Assembly (NCBI RefSeq): GCF_020171625.1
Contig: NZ_JAIUZY010000001.1
Location: 372,001-436,000, forward strand
Length of the DNA: 64,000 bases
Source of the DNA: Salipiger bermudensis
GTDB lineage: Bacteria > Pseudomonadota > Alphaproteobacteria > Rhodobacterales > Rhodobacteraceae
Direction: 5' to 3'
The notes below the pieces were generated by a model. It was not told the origin of the DNA, searched no databases, and saw nothing but the letters and a program-made list of their open reading frames with translations. This document shows positions 1 to 8,630 of the stretch, piece by piece. The translations under genes and the position numbers were made by a program. Numbering within the stretch: the first letter of the stretch is position 1; each line of letters opens with the position of its first letter.

Positions 1-112
1 TCAGGCGATGGGCATCGATCCCGACGAGGGGGTGCTGCGGCTGTCCTTCACGCATTACACCGCGCCCGAGGAGGTCGACCAGCTGATCGCGGCGCTCGAT
101 CGGGAGTTGTAA
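1..112 (+). CDS. C-terminal end of a class V aminotransferase / cysteine desulfurase-like protein (partial)
   Basis: Only the last 36 codons are present; the frame begins at base 2 and stops at TAA 110-112. The visible tail contains GVLRLSFTHYTAPEEVDQL followed by a short helix ending in REL. This is the usual end of fold-type I, class V PLP enzymes (NifS/IscS/SufS-like), where a strand reading R-x-S-F-x-x-Y/H-N/T precedes the last helix. The PLP lysine and catalytic cysteine lie outside the window, so cysteine desulfurase cannot be separated from other class V aminotransferases. The gene runs in the same direction as the photolyase that starts 78 bases later. Confidence 0.6.
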   Translation, partial: QAMGIDPDEGVLRLSFTHYTAPEEVDQLIAALDREL

Positions 113-190
113 AGCTCTCTCGCGCCGCGGCAAGTCGGTTGACCCGTGGCGCGGGGCGCTACCTTGCTTTCGGAACCAAGCGAGGACCGC

Positions 191-1612
191 ATGAGCGACA
201 AAAGCCCCATCATCGTCTGGATCCGCCGCGACCTGCGGCTGAGCGACCACGCCGCGCTGCACGAGGCGGGAAAGTCCGGTCGCCCGGTGATCCCGGTCTT
301 CATCCGCGACCACACCGTCGACCAGCTGGGCGCCGCGCCGAAATGGCGGCTGGGGCTGGGGCTCGAGTGCTACGGCAAGGCACTGGCCGAGAAGGGCAGC
401 CGGCTGATCCTGCGGGCAGGGCCGGCGCGCGAGGTGCTCGAGGAACTGATCGACGAGACCGGCGCCGGCGCGGTCTGGTGGCAGCGCGCCTACGATCCCG
501 CCTCGGTCGAGCGTGACACCGCGGTCAAGTCGGCGCTCACGGACCGCGAGATCGACGCCGAGAGCTTTGCGGGGCATCTGCTGTTCGAGCCGTGGACGGT
601 CGAGACCAAGCAGGGCGGCTTCTACAAGGTCTACACGCCGTACTGGCGCGCGGTCTGCGAGCGCGAGGTGCCCGAGCCGCTGCCCGCGCCGTCGAAGCTC
701 GCCACGCCACAGAGCTGGCCCGAGAGCGAGGCGCTCGAAGACTGGGGGCTGGGCGACGCCATGCGGCGCGGCGCGGCGGTGGTCGCGCCCTACGTGCAGC
801 TCGGAGAGCAGGCGGCGCAGTCGCGGCTCGGCGCGTTCACCTCGGGCAAGATCGCCGATTATGACAGCGGTCGGAACCTCGTCGCCGAGGATGGCTGCTC
901 GTCCATGTCAGAGAACCTCTCGCTTGGAGAGATCAGCCCGGCGCAATGCTGGCACGCTGCGATGCGCGCCAAGGACGCGGGCAAGGAGGGGGCCGAGACC
1001 TGGGCCAAAGAGCTGGTCTGGCGCGAGTTCGCCTATCACCTGCTCTGGCACACCCCGCGTCTGGCCGAGAGCAACTGGCGAGAGGAATGGGAGGCGTTCC
1101 CGTGGAACGAGGACGAGCGCCGCAAGGAGGTGATCGCGTGGAAGCGCGCGCGCACCGGCATCCCCTTCGTCGATGCGGCGCTGCGCGAAATGTACGTGAC
1201 CGGGCGGATGCACAACCGCTCCCGGATGATCGTCGCGAGCTACCTGACCAAGCACCTGATGTGTCACTGGAAGATCGGTCTCGAGTGGTTCGAGGACTGC
1301 CTGATCGACTGGGATCCGGCCTCGAATTCCCTCGGGTGGCAGTGGTGCGCCGGCAGCGGGCCGGACGCCACGCCGTACTTCCGGGTCTTCAATCCGATCA
1401 CCCAGCGCGAGAAATTCGACCCCGACAAGGCGTATGTCGAGCGGTGGATCGCCGAAGGGCAGGACAACCCGCCGAAGACCGCGCTGAGCTATTTCGACGC
1501 CATCCCCGAAAACTGGGCGATGACGCCGGACGATGCCTATCCCGACCCGATCGTCGGCCACGATGAGGGGCGCAAGGCGGCGCTCGAGGCGTATGAGAAC
1601 CGGGATTTCTGA
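191..1612 (+). CDS. phrB: Deoxyribodipyrimidine photolyase (class I CPD photolyase/cryptochrome family)
   Basis: A 473-residue flavoprotein predicted to split UV-induced cyclobutane pyrimidine dimers using blue light. The N-terminal antenna-binding alpha/beta domain begins with PIIVWIRRDLRLSDH (about residues 5-19). The C-terminal FAD domain carries GRMHNRSRMIVASYL (about 337-351) and WQWCAGSGPDATPYFRVFNP (about 382-401), both characteristic of class I photolyases. Length fits the family (450-500). The frame stays open upstream to 146, but the ATG at 191 places the conserved first strand at the expected distance and follows a purine-rich GAGGA. The neighbouring trg genes are a stress-resistance cluster. 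CPD rather than (6-4) specificity is inferred from overall similarity. Confidence 0.93.
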   Translation: MSDKSPIIVWIRRDLRLSDHAALHEAGKSGRPVIPVFIRDHTVDQLGAAPKWRLGLGLECYGKALAEKGSRLILRAGPAREVLEELIDETGAGAVWWQRAYDPASVERDTAVKSALTDREIDAESFAGHLLFEPWTVETKQGGFYKVYTPYWRAVCEREVPEPLPAPSKLATPQSWPESEALEDWGLGDAMRRGAAVVAPYVQLGEQAAQSRLGAFTSGKIADYDSGRNLVAEDGCSSMSENLSLGEISPAQCWHAAMRAKDAGKEGAETWAKELVWREFAYHLLWHTPRLAESNWREEWEAFPWNEDERRKEVIAWKRARTGIPFVDAALREMYVTGRMHNRSRMIVASYLTKHLMCHWKIGLEWFEDCLIDWDPASNSLGWQWCAGSGPDATPYFRVFNPITQREKFDPDKAYVERWIAEGQDNPPKTALSYFDAIPENWAMTPDDAYPDPIVGHDEGRKAALEAYENRDF

Positions 1613-1758
1613 AACCGTCACCCGGGGGCAGGCTGTCTCGCACCGGTCACATGCCTCTCCGCAATGACCTCGCGCCGGTGCCTTCGGCTTGCCAGCCATT
1701 CCCGGGCGTGGCTTTTTTGCCCCGATCCCGAGGTTGACCGGATGAGAGGCCCGCGCCG

Positions 1759-2199
1759 ATGTTCACAGCTGCCCGCCTGATTGCCGCCCTGTGCATGGCG
1801 GGGGTTGGATATGTCGCGTCGGACTACGCCAAGGGCCTCTATGACGGGGTGAAGAATGTCGGTCTTTTCACCTTCATCAACACCGCCATCGGCTTTCTCT
1901 GCGGCTGGATCATCGTCGGGCCGCGCGCCGGGCGTGGCATGTCCGCTGCGATCTCGAATGGCCTCACCGGAACCGTCGCGCTCGTGTTCTGGTGCCTGAT
2001 GCTCTATTCGCTCAAGCAGACGTGGGAGCTTGCGCTGCGCCGGCGCTACGACGGGCCGCTCGAGGCCGTGGGCGGGGTGTTCGAGAACGCGCTGGACTAC
2101 GGTGAGCCCCTGCTCAACACCGGCTTCTTCATGCTGCTCATCATCGGCGCCGTGGTGACCGGCGTTCTGTCCGAAATCGCCGCGCGCCACTGGCGCTGA
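1759..2199 (+). CDS. trgA: TrgA family membrane protein (tellurite-resistance associated)
   Basis: A 146-residue integral membrane protein with four hydrophobic segments at about residues 2-21, 34-54, 65-86 and 118-139, and short charged loops. It matches my knowledge of TrgA from Rhodobacter sphaeroides, where trgA, trgB and cysK lie together and contribute to high-level tellurite resistance; the same order is seen here. The biochemical function of TrgA is not known. It is followed after 11 bases by trgB, whose ribosome-binding site AAGGAGG starts immediately behind the trgA stop, so the two are probably co-transcribed. The assignment rests on sequence character plus gene order. Confidence 0.85.
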   Translation: MFTAARLIAALCMAGVGYVASDYAKGLYDGVKNVGLFTFINTAIGFLCGWIIVGPRAGRGMSAAISNGLTGTVALVFWCLMLYSLKQTWELALRRRYDGPLEAVGGVFENALDYGEPLLNTGFFMLLIIGAVVTGVLSEIAARHWR

Positions 2200-2210
2200 A
2201 GGAGGTCCAC

Positions 2211-3338
2211 ATGCCCGATCTGTTCGTCTATGGCACCCTCTGCCACCGGCCCGTGCTGACCGAAATCCTCGGCCGCGAGGCGGACACGGTCCCGGCCATG
2301 TTGCCCGACCTGTCGGTCTACTATGCCGGGAACAAGGGCGTGCCCGAGGCCGTGCTCTGCGCTGCACCGGGGACGGCCGCCGAGGGTCTGCTGCTTCAGG
2401 GGCTCTCTGATGACGACATGGCCCGGCTGGCGTTCTTCTCGGGCGGGGTCGACGCGGAGTTGCAGGAGCGCGAGGCGTTCACCGGGACGGGCGCGCGCGT
2501 GCCGGTGCTGGTCGCTTGCAGCGCCTGCCTGCCGCAGCACTGCGGGCCGCTCTTTCACCTGTCCGAATGGGCTGCGGACTGGGGCGAGCTGGCGCGGCTG
2601 ACCGCGCGCGAGATCATGCGGCAATACGGCCGCGCCAGTGTGGCCGAACTCGCCGGGCGGCGATCGTTCCTTGCGGCGCGCGCCTGGGCCCAGATCCTCG
2701 CACGAGGCGGCGCCCCGCATGAGCTGCGCGCGAAGCGTTCCCCCGACACCGTCGAGATCGTGCAGGACCGCGGCGGCTTCGAGGGGTTCTTTCGCACCCG
2801 GGCCTTCGATCTGCGGCACCGGCGCTTCGATGGCAGCATGACCGAGACCTTCTCGCGCGAGTGCTTCGTGGCCTATGATGCGGCGCTGGTGCTGCCCTAC
2901 GACCCGGCGACCGACCGGGTGATGCTGATCGAACAGCTGCGCTACGGCCCCCTGTTCCGGGGCGATCCGCAGCTCACCGTGCTCGAACCCGCCGCCGGGC
3001 TGGTCGACGCGGGCGAAAGCCCCGAGGCCTGCGCGCTGCGCGAGGCGCAGGAGGAAGCCGGGCTCGACATCCGCGAGCTGCGCCCGATGATGAAGGTCTA
3101 TGCCGCGCCGGGCTACAGCACCGAGTTCTACCACTGCTTCCTCGGGCTGTGCGCGCTGTCGGACGCCGACAACGGCATGGGCGGGCTCGAAGACGAGCAC
3201 GAGGACATCCGCAATCACGTCATCCCGTTCGAGGAGGCGCTCGCGCTTTGCGACAGCGGCGAGGTCAATGTCGGCCCTCTCGCGATGATGCTTTACTGGC
3301 TGGCACGTCATCGTGAGGAGTTGCGTTCGAGCGCTTGA
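2211..3338 (+). CDS. trgB: TrgB: gamma-glutamylcyclotransferase-like domain fused to a Nudix hydrolase
   Basis: A 375-residue two-domain protein. The N-terminal half starts MPDLFVYGTLCHRPVL, the signature of the gamma-glutamylcyclotransferase (AIG2/BtrG) fold, where YGTL binds the gamma-glutamyl moiety. The C-terminal half is an ADP-ribose-pyrophosphatase-like Nudix domain; its Nudix box (G-x5-E-x7-REAQEEAG, about residues 263-284) is intact. The expected chemistry is hydrolysis of a nucleoside-diphosphate-X compound, possibly an ADP-sugar, with the first domain perhaps acting on glutathione-type compounds. In Rhodobacter the gene lies beside trgA and cysK and is linked to tellurite resistance. 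The true substrate is unknown. A clear AAGGAGG precedes the ATG. Confidence 0.87.
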   Translation: MPDLFVYGTLCHRPVLTEILGREADTVPAMLPDLSVYYAGNKGVPEAVLCAAPGTAAEGLLLQGLSDDDMARLAFFSGGVDAELQEREAFTGTGARVPVLVACSACLPQHCGPLFHLSEWAADWGELARLTAREIMRQYGRASVAELAGRRSFLAARAWAQILARGGAPHELRAKRSPDTVEIVQDRGGFEGFFRTRAFDLRHRRFDGSMTETFSRECFVAYDAALVLPYDPATDRVMLIEQLRYGPLFRGDPQLTVLEPAAGLVDAGESPEACALREAQEEAGLDIRELRPMMKVYAAPGYSTEFYHCFLGLCALSDADNGMGGLEDEHEDIRNHVIPFEEALALCDSGEVNVGPLAMMLYWLARHREELRSSA

Positions 3339-3396
3339 GTTCCCCGGGGGCGCGCCCTAAACCTGTGCCCCAGACCGAGACAAAGGGGAGGCACCC

Positions 3397-4425
3397 ATGC
3401 GGGTTGCACAGGATCTTGCGCATCTGATCGGACACACGCCGCTCATCAAGCTGCGCAAAGCCAGCGAGATGACCGGCTGCACCATTCTGGGCAAGGCGGA
3501 ATTCGCCAATCCCGGCCAGTCGGTCAAGGATCGCGCGGCGCTCTACATCATCCGCGACGCCGTCGAGAAGGGCCTTCTCGAGCCCGGCGGCACCATCGTC
3601 GAGGGCACCGCAGGCAATACCGGCATCGGTCTCGCGCTGGTCGGCGCCTCGATGGGCTTCCGGACGGTGATCGTGATTCCCGAGACCCAGTCGCAGGAAA
3701 AGAAGGACATGATCCGTCTTGCCGGCGCCGAGCTCGTGCAGGTGCCCGCGGCGCCCTACAAGAACCCCAACAACTACGTGCGCTACTCGGGCCGTCTGGC
3801 CGAGAAGATGGCGCGCACCGCCGAGCACGGCGCGATCTGGGCCAACCAGTTCGACAACGTGGCGAACCGGCAGGCCCATGTCGAGACGACCGGCCCCGAG
3901 ATCTGGGAACAGACCGGCGGCAAGGTCGACGGCTTCATCTGCGCCGTGGGCTCGGGCGGCACTCTGGCGGGCGTTGCGCAGGCGCTGCAGCCCAAGGGCG
4001 TGAAGATCGGCCTCGCCGATCCCGAGGGCGCCGGTCTCTACAAGATCTACACCGGTGAGGAGAACCCCGGCGACTCGATCACCGAGGGCATCGGTCAGGG
4101 CCGCATCACCGCCAATCTCGAGGGCTTCACCCCCGATTTCACCTGCCGCGTGCCCGACGACGAGGCGCTGCCGGTGGTCTATGACATGCTGGCCGAAGAG
4201 GGCCTCTGCCTCGGCGGCTCGTCGGGCGTGAACGTGGCCGGCGCGATCAAGATGGCCAAGGAGCTTGGCCCCGGCCACACCATCGTCACGGTGCTCTGCG
4301 ACTTCGGCAACCGCTACCAGTCGAAACTGTTCAACCCCGACTTCCTCAGAGGCAAGGGCCTGCCGGTGCCGTCGTGGCTTGACCGTGCGCCCGCCTCCAT
4401 CCCCGGTGTCTTCGAGGACGGGTGA
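3397..4425 (+). CDS. cysK: Cysteine synthase A (O-acetylserine sulfhydrylase)
   Basis: Converts O-acetyl-L-serine and sulfide to L-cysteine in the cytoplasm with PLP. The 342-residue protein has the PLP-lysine motif NPGQSVKDRAALYII (Schiff-base Lys44), the phosphate/substrate loop EGTAGNTGIGLALVG (about residues 69-83) and the glycine-rich VGSGGTLAGV (about 183-192) that cradles the PLP phosphate. It is somewhat longer than the usual 310-325 residues, with the extra length at the C-terminus. It follows trgAB after 58 bases, the order known from Rhodobacter, where cysteine supply supports tellurite tolerance. Its stop overlaps a possible GTG start of the next gene by three bases. Confidence 0.94.
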   Translation: MRVAQDLAHLIGHTPLIKLRKASEMTGCTILGKAEFANPGQSVKDRAALYIIRDAVEKGLLEPGGTIVEGTAGNTGIGLALVGASMGFRTVIVIPETQSQEKKDMIRLAGAELVQVPAAPYKNPNNYVRYSGRLAEKMARTAEHGAIWANQFDNVANRQAHVETTGPEIWEQTGGKVDGFICAVGSGGTLAGVAQALQPKGVKIGLADPEGAGLYKIYTGEENPGDSITEGIGQGRITANLEGFTPDFTCRVPDDEALPVVYDMLAEEGLCLGGSSGVNVAGAIKMAKELGPGHTIVTVLCDFGNRYQSKLFNPDFLRGKGLPVPSWLDRAPASIPGVFEDG

Positions 4426-6923
4426 TCCCGATGCTGCGCTGGTGTCGCGTCGCAGCCCTTTGGCTTGTCCTCGCGGTGAGCGCCGGCCTTGCCGGCGCTC
4501 AGGAGCCTGAGGCCGATTACGAAACCTGGAGCGAGGTCGCGGACCGCGCCGAGGAGGCCGTGGCCAACGAACAGGCCTCGACCGAGGCGTTCGAAGAGCT
4601 GCGCACCAAGCTTGCGGGCTGGCGCGACACCTTCCTGCAGGCCGAAAGCACCAATGCGAGCCGCATCCAGACGCTGCAATCGCAGCTCGATGCGCTCGGG
4701 CCTGCCCCGGGCGAGGACGAGACCGAACCCGAGTCCATCGCGCTGCGCCGCAGCCAGCTCAATGACGAGCTGCAGCGCCTGCAGGCCCCTGCGAGACGGG
4801 CGCAGGAGGCGCATACGCAGGCCGACGGGCTGATCCGCGAGATCGACACCATCGTGCGGACCCGGCAGGCCAACGCGCTGCTCGCGCTTGGGCCATCGCC
4901 GCTCAACCCGACCCTCTGGCCCGACGCCGGCTCGGCGCTGGTCCAGTCCGGCCAGAGCCTGCTTCTCGAGCTGCGCGAGAACGTGCTGTCCGATGCCAAG
5001 CGCTCCGAGGCCTGGCGCAACCTGCCGGTCATCGTCCTGCTCCTTGTGCTCGCGCTGCTGCTGGTGGTGCGCGGGCCGATCTGGATCGACAAGCTGATCG
5101 GCTGGCTGCGATCGAGCACCCGCCGCGGCTCGGGCGTGTGGAGCTTCATCGCCTCGATCATCCGCATCATCCTGCCCTTTGCGGGCCTCGTGATGCTGGT
5201 CGCCGCGTTCCGCGCCTCGAGTTTTGTGGGCGTGAACCTCGAGCGTGTGCTCGAGATGATCCCGGTCTGGGGGGCGGCTCTGCTGATCGTGCGCTGGCTC
5301 GCGGACCAGAGCTTCAACAGCAACGACGACATCGCCACCCTGCCGCTGCCGCGCAAGCAGCGCCTCGAGGCGCGCTACTACGCCAACCTGCTGGCGATCC
5401 TGCTCGTGCTTCGCTCCGCCGGGGAAACCATCGGCGAGATCTTCAGCTATCCCGAAGAAGTGCAGGTGGTGCTCGACTACCCGGTGCTGCTGCTCTGCGC
5501 GCTGATGCTGTGGCGGCTCGGGCATATCCTCACGACGCTCAGCGACGATTCCGAGACCGACGGGACCTTGCTGGAGGGATCGACCTTCCGGCTGCGCATC
5601 GCCCGGACCATCGGCCGGTTGACCATCTTCGTCGCGATCATCGGTCCGGTGATGTCGGGCATCGGCTATGATGCCGTCGGGCAGGGGCTGATCTATCCGA
5701 CCATCCGCACGCTTGCGCTGCTCGCGCTTGTGCTGGTGCTGCAGCGCTTCGTGAACGATCTTTACCAGCTGGTCACCGGGCGCGATCCGCAGGCCTCGGA
5801 CAGCCTGTTCCCGGTTCTGGCCGGTCTCATCCTGATGCTGCTTCAGGTCCCGGTGCTGGCGCTGATCTGGGGCGCGCGCGTCGCCGACCTGACCGAGCTC
5901 TGGACCCGCTTCCAGGTCGGTCTGCAGATCGGCGAGACGCGGATCTCTCCAAGTGATTTCCTGACCTTCGCGGTGGTCTTCGCGATCGGCTACACGCTCA
6001 CGCGGATGCTGCAGGGCGGTCTGCGCAGCACCATCCTGCCGAAGACCCGGATCGATGTCGGGGGGCAGAACGCGCTGGTCGCGGGGATCGGCTATCTCGG
6101 CGTCTTCGTGGCGGCGCTGATCGCGGTGACCGCCGCCGGTCTCGACCTGTCGTCGCTGGCCATCGTCGCCGGTGCGCTGTCGGTCGGGATCGGTTTCGGC
6201 CTGCAGACCATCGTGTCGAACTTCGTCTCGGGCATCATCCTTCTGATCGAACGCCCGATCTCGGAAGGCGACTGGATCGAGGTCAACGGCAACCACGGCA
6301 TCGTCAAGGACATCTCGGTGCGCTCGACCCGGATCGAGACCTTCGACCGCACCGACCTGATCGTGCCGAACTCGGATTTCGTGTCGGGCACGGTGACCAA
6401 CTACACCCGTGGCAACGTCATCGGGCGGGTGGTGATGACGGTGGGCGTGGCCTATGGCACCGACACCCGCAAGGTGCAGGACATCCTTCTGCGTATCGTG
6501 CGCCAGCACGACCTCGTGTTGCTCAATCCAGAGCCGATGGTCACCTTCGAGGAGTTCGGCGCAAGCTCTCTGAAATTCGTGATCCGGGCCATCATTCGCG
6601 ATGTCGGGCAGATCCTGATCGTGACCTCGGATTTCCACCACGAGATCGCGCAGCGCTTCGCTGAGGAGGGCATCGAGATCCCGTTTGCACAGCGCGACGT
6701 CTGGCTGCGCAACCCCGAGGCGCTGTTCCCGGACCGGGATCCCACTGGACCGCGCCCCCCCGGGGGCGGGTCGACGCCGGAAGACAAGGCGTCGCGCGAG
6801 CGGGCGGCGGCGGAGCAGTCCTCGCATTCGGGCATCGTGCCCGCCGGGCGCGACGGCGACGCTGACGGAGGCGGCGATGGCGGTGGGGATGGCGGCGCAG
6901 ACGGCGGAGATGGCGGCCGATGA
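4422..6923 (+). CDS. Large mechanosensitive channel of the MscS family with DUF3772 region
   Basis: An 833-residue inner-membrane protein of the large MscS class (MscK/YbiO/YjeP-like). It has a signal peptide (about 1-27), a periplasmic helical region rich in Glu/Gln/Ala with a DUF3772-like segment (about 120-190), eleven or so hydrophobic segments (about 200-600), and the MscS core. The core includes GIGFGLQTIVSNFVSGIILL, the pore-lining helix and its junction, followed by the beta domain and GDWIEVNGNHGIVKDI. The last 60 residues are low-complexity, ending in Gly/Asp repeats. The role is osmotic down-shock release. Start: GTG 4422 overlaps the cysK stop, while ATG 4431 gives the same signal peptide; I cannot decide between them. 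Confidence 0.88.
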   Translation: MIPMLRWCRVAALWLVLAVSAGLAGAQEPEADYETWSEVADRAEEAVANEQASTEAFEELRTKLAGWRDTFLQAESTNASRIQTLQSQLDALGPAPGEDETEPESIALRRSQLNDELQRLQAPARRAQEAHTQADGLIREIDTIVRTRQANALLALGPSPLNPTLWPDAGSALVQSGQSLLLELRENVLSDAKRSEAWRNLPVIVLLLVLALLLVVRGPIWIDKLIGWLRSSTRRGSGVWSFIASIIRIILPFAGLVMLVAAFRASSFVGVNLERVLEMIPVWGAALLIVRWLADQSFNSNDDIATLPLPRKQRLEARYYANLLAILLVLRSAGETIGEIFSYPEEVQVVLDYPVLLLCALMLWRLGHILTTLSDDSETDGTLLEGSTFRLRIARTIGRLTIFVAIIGPVMSGIGYDAVGQGLIYPTIRTLALLALVLVLQRFVNDLYQLVTGRDPQASDSLFPVLAGLILMLLQVPVLALIWGARVADLTELWTRFQVGLQIGETRISPSDFLTFAVVFAIGYTLTRMLQGGLRSTILPKTRIDVGGQNALVAGIGYLGVFVAALIAVTAAGLDLSSLAIVAGALSVGIGFGLQTIVSNFVSGIILLIERPISEGDWIEVNGNHGIVKDISVRSTRIETFDRTDLIVPNSDFVSGTVTNYTRGNVIGRVVMTVGVAYGTDTRKVQDILLRIVRQHDLVLLNPEPMVTFEEFGASSLKFVIRAIIRDVGQILIVTSDFHHEIAQRFAEEGIEIPFAQRDVWLRNPEALFPDRDPTGPRPPGGGSTPEDKASRERAAAEQSSHSGIVPAGRDGDADGGGDGGGDGGADGGDGGR

Positions 6924-7636
6924 CGGCGGCGCTGTTCCGCGAGGATGCCTATCTTCGCGATGCCACCGGGGTGGTTCGGGCTCATACCCAGGAGGGCGGC
7001 ATCGTGCTCGACCGGTCGGTGTTCTTTCCCCGCGGCGGTGACCAGCCGGGCGACAGCGGGCGGCTGGACTGGCACGGGCGCAGCCTGAGCATCGCCACGG
7101 CGATGCGGGGCGATCGAGACGCGGTGATCCTCGTGCCCGCCGAGCCGCTGCCGCTGCCGGCGCCCGGCACCGTGGTGACCCAGCGCCTCGACTGGGAGCG
7201 CCGACACCGGCACATGCGCGTGCACAGCGCCCTGCACCTGCTTTCCGTGGCGGTGCCGCTGCCGGTCACCGGCGGCACGATCGCCGCCGGTCACGGCTGG
7301 CTCGAGTTCGCCTCCTCGGAGCTTCCGGAGAGCCGCGAGGCGCTGGAGGCGATGCTCAACGGCTTTGTCGAGCGGGATCTCCCGATCAGCGCCGACTGGG
7401 TCGAAGAGTCGGTGCTCGACGCCAATCCGGCGCTGGTGCGGTCGATGACGGTTCAGCCACCGCGCGGGCAGGGCGCGGTGCGGCTGGTGCGCATCGGTCG
7501 GGGGGCTGGCCAGATCGACCTGCAGCCCTGCACCGGCACCCACGTGGCGCGCACCGGCGAGATCGGACGCATCCGCATCGGCAAGATCGAGACCGAGGAC
7601 GGGCAGAGCTGCCGGATCAACCTCACGCTCGACTGA
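6920..7636 (+). CDS. alaX: AlaX-type alanyl-tRNA editing protein
   Basis: A 238-residue stand-alone editing domain related to the alanyl-tRNA synthetase editing region. It hydrolyses mischarged tRNA(Ala), typically Ser-tRNA(Ala). Both zinc-binding motifs are present: HSALH (His102 and His106) and CTGTH (Cys204 and His208). The glycine-rich segment FPRGGDQPGDSG near residue 35 is the usual N-terminal motif. The start ATG overlaps the stop of the MscS gene by four bases, implying translational coupling. Length (about 240) fits the AlaX-M/L forms that lack the aminoacylation domain. The gene is convergent with the EamA transporter. Confidence 0.9.
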   Translation: MTAALFREDAYLRDATGVVRAHTQEGGIVLDRSVFFPRGGDQPGDSGRLDWHGRSLSIATAMRGDRDAVILVPAEPLPLPAPGTVVTQRLDWERRHRHMRVHSALHLLSVAVPLPVTGGTIAAGHGWLEFASSELPESREALEAMLNGFVERDLPISADWVEESVLDANPALVRSMTVQPPRGQGAVRLVRIGRGAGQIDLQPCTGTHVARTGEIGRIRIGKIETEDGQSCRINLTLD

Positions 7637-7656
7637 GGGGCAGGTGGCGGCCCGGC

Positions 7657-8550
7657 TCAGGCGTTGACGGGAACCTCGGCTCCCGTGCGCCGCCGTCGCC
7701 GCGGCAAGAGGATGTAGAGCGCGAGGCTCGCCAGCACGATGGCCCCGCCCGCAAGCATCCGCGGCGTCGGCGCCTCGCCGAGACCGACCCACACCCAGAG
7801 CGGGCCGAGCACGGTCTCGAGCAGCATCAGCAGGCTGACATTGGCGGCCTGCGTGTAGCGCGAGGCCTGCGACAGCGAGAAGAATGAGATCGGCAGGATC
7901 AGCAGCGCGGTGATGAGGATCATCGCCACGTTGCCATCCGCGATGCGCCCGGGCCCGGCCACGATCAGGCCCGCGAGCCCGGCCAGCAGCGAGCCGGTGC
8001 CGAGCGCCGGCAGCAGCGGCAGCTCCGGCGCGCGGCGCAGGCTGACGAAGGTGGTGGCAAGGCTCAGGGCCGCGCCGAGACCGCAGAGCGCCCCGGTCAG
8101 GGCGGCGGCGTTCAGCGCCAGATCACCATGGCCCGAGACCGCGATGCCGATGCCGGCGAGCACGGCGACGATGGTGGCCCAAGTGGCTCGGCTGGCGGGC
8201 TCTCCCAGCAGGAGCCACGACAGCAGCGCCGACCAGACCGGCACCGTGGCGACCGCGAGCAGCACCACCGCCACCGGGGCCGCGGCGATTCCCATCGGGA
8301 ACAGGAGCGCGTTGAAGAACTGCGCCAGGATCAGCACCAGCCCCGCCGGGCGCAGCAGCCGGTGCAGTGGCGCCTCGCGGCGCGCGAGACAGGCCCAGGC
8401 GAGCCAGAACATCGCGCCCACGCCAAAGCCGCGCCAGGGCATCATCTGCCAGCCGTCGAGCCCCGAGATCCGCATGAGCAGCGCGTCCGGGGTCAGCACC
8501 AGCGCGCCGAAGGCCGCGAGCGCGATACCAAAGCGGGACGAGCGTTGCAT
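7657..8550 (-). CDS. EamA/DMT-superfamily transporter
   Basis: A 297-residue membrane protein with ten predicted hydrophobic helices and two EamA repeats, the layout of drug/metabolite exporters (RhaT/YdcZ type). It starts MQRSSRFGIALAAFGALVL and ends in a basic, cytoplasmic tail (PRRRRRTGAEV). The second repeat has the characteristic L-x-E-T-V-L-G-P-L-W-V-W helix. The open frame continues far upstream only because codons antisense to neighbouring genes lack stops; the ATG at 8550 is chosen because the first transmembrane helix follows directly and a purine-rich AAGGAG lies 8-13 bases before it. Substrate unknown. It is convergent with alaX, with 20 bases between the stops. Confidence 0.88.
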   Translation of the reverse strand: MQRSSRFGIALAAFGALVLTPDALLMRISGLDGWQMMPWRGFGVGAMFWLAWACLARREAPLHRLLRPAGLVLILAQFFNALLFPMGIAAAPVAVVLLAVATVPVWSALLSWLLLGEPASRATWATIVAVLAGIGIAVSGHGDLALNAAALTGALCGLGAALSLATTFVSLRRAPELPLLPALGTGSLLAGLAGLIVAGPGRIADGNVAMILITALLILPISFFSLSQASRYTQAANVSLLMLLETVLGPLWVWVGLGEAPTPRMLAGGAIVLASLALYILLPRRRRRTGAEVPVNA

Positions 8551-8571
8551 GGCGGGACTCCTTCTTGCGCA

Positions 8572-8607
8572 CAAAAGCCAGCCCCGCCCGGCGGGCGCCG
8601 GACGGGG
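8572..8607 (-). terminator. Intrinsic-type terminator behind the DUF533 gene
   Basis: Read on the minus strand, a strong GC hairpin (arms GCCCCGtCCGGCG and CGCCGGGCGGGGC) is followed by TGGCTTTTGTG. It lies between the stop of the DUF533 gene at 8631 and the start of the EamA gene at 8550, both on the minus strand. It would separate their transcripts. The T-tract is short, so termination may be partial. Confidence 0.55.
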
Positions 8608-8630
8608 CGGAACTCTGCGGGCAGAGTGGT

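Noticed and set aside
4314-6827. An 837-codon minus-strand frame opposite the MscS gene
   Set aside because: Composition (Asp/Arg/His/Gln-rich) is that of an antisense frame in GC-rich DNA; the plus-strand channel has all family motifs.
6800-6923. Gly/Asp-rich tail of the MscS protein as an RTX calcium-binding repeat
   Set aside because: The tail lacks the GGxGxDxUx nonapeptide periodicity and is best read as low-complexity.
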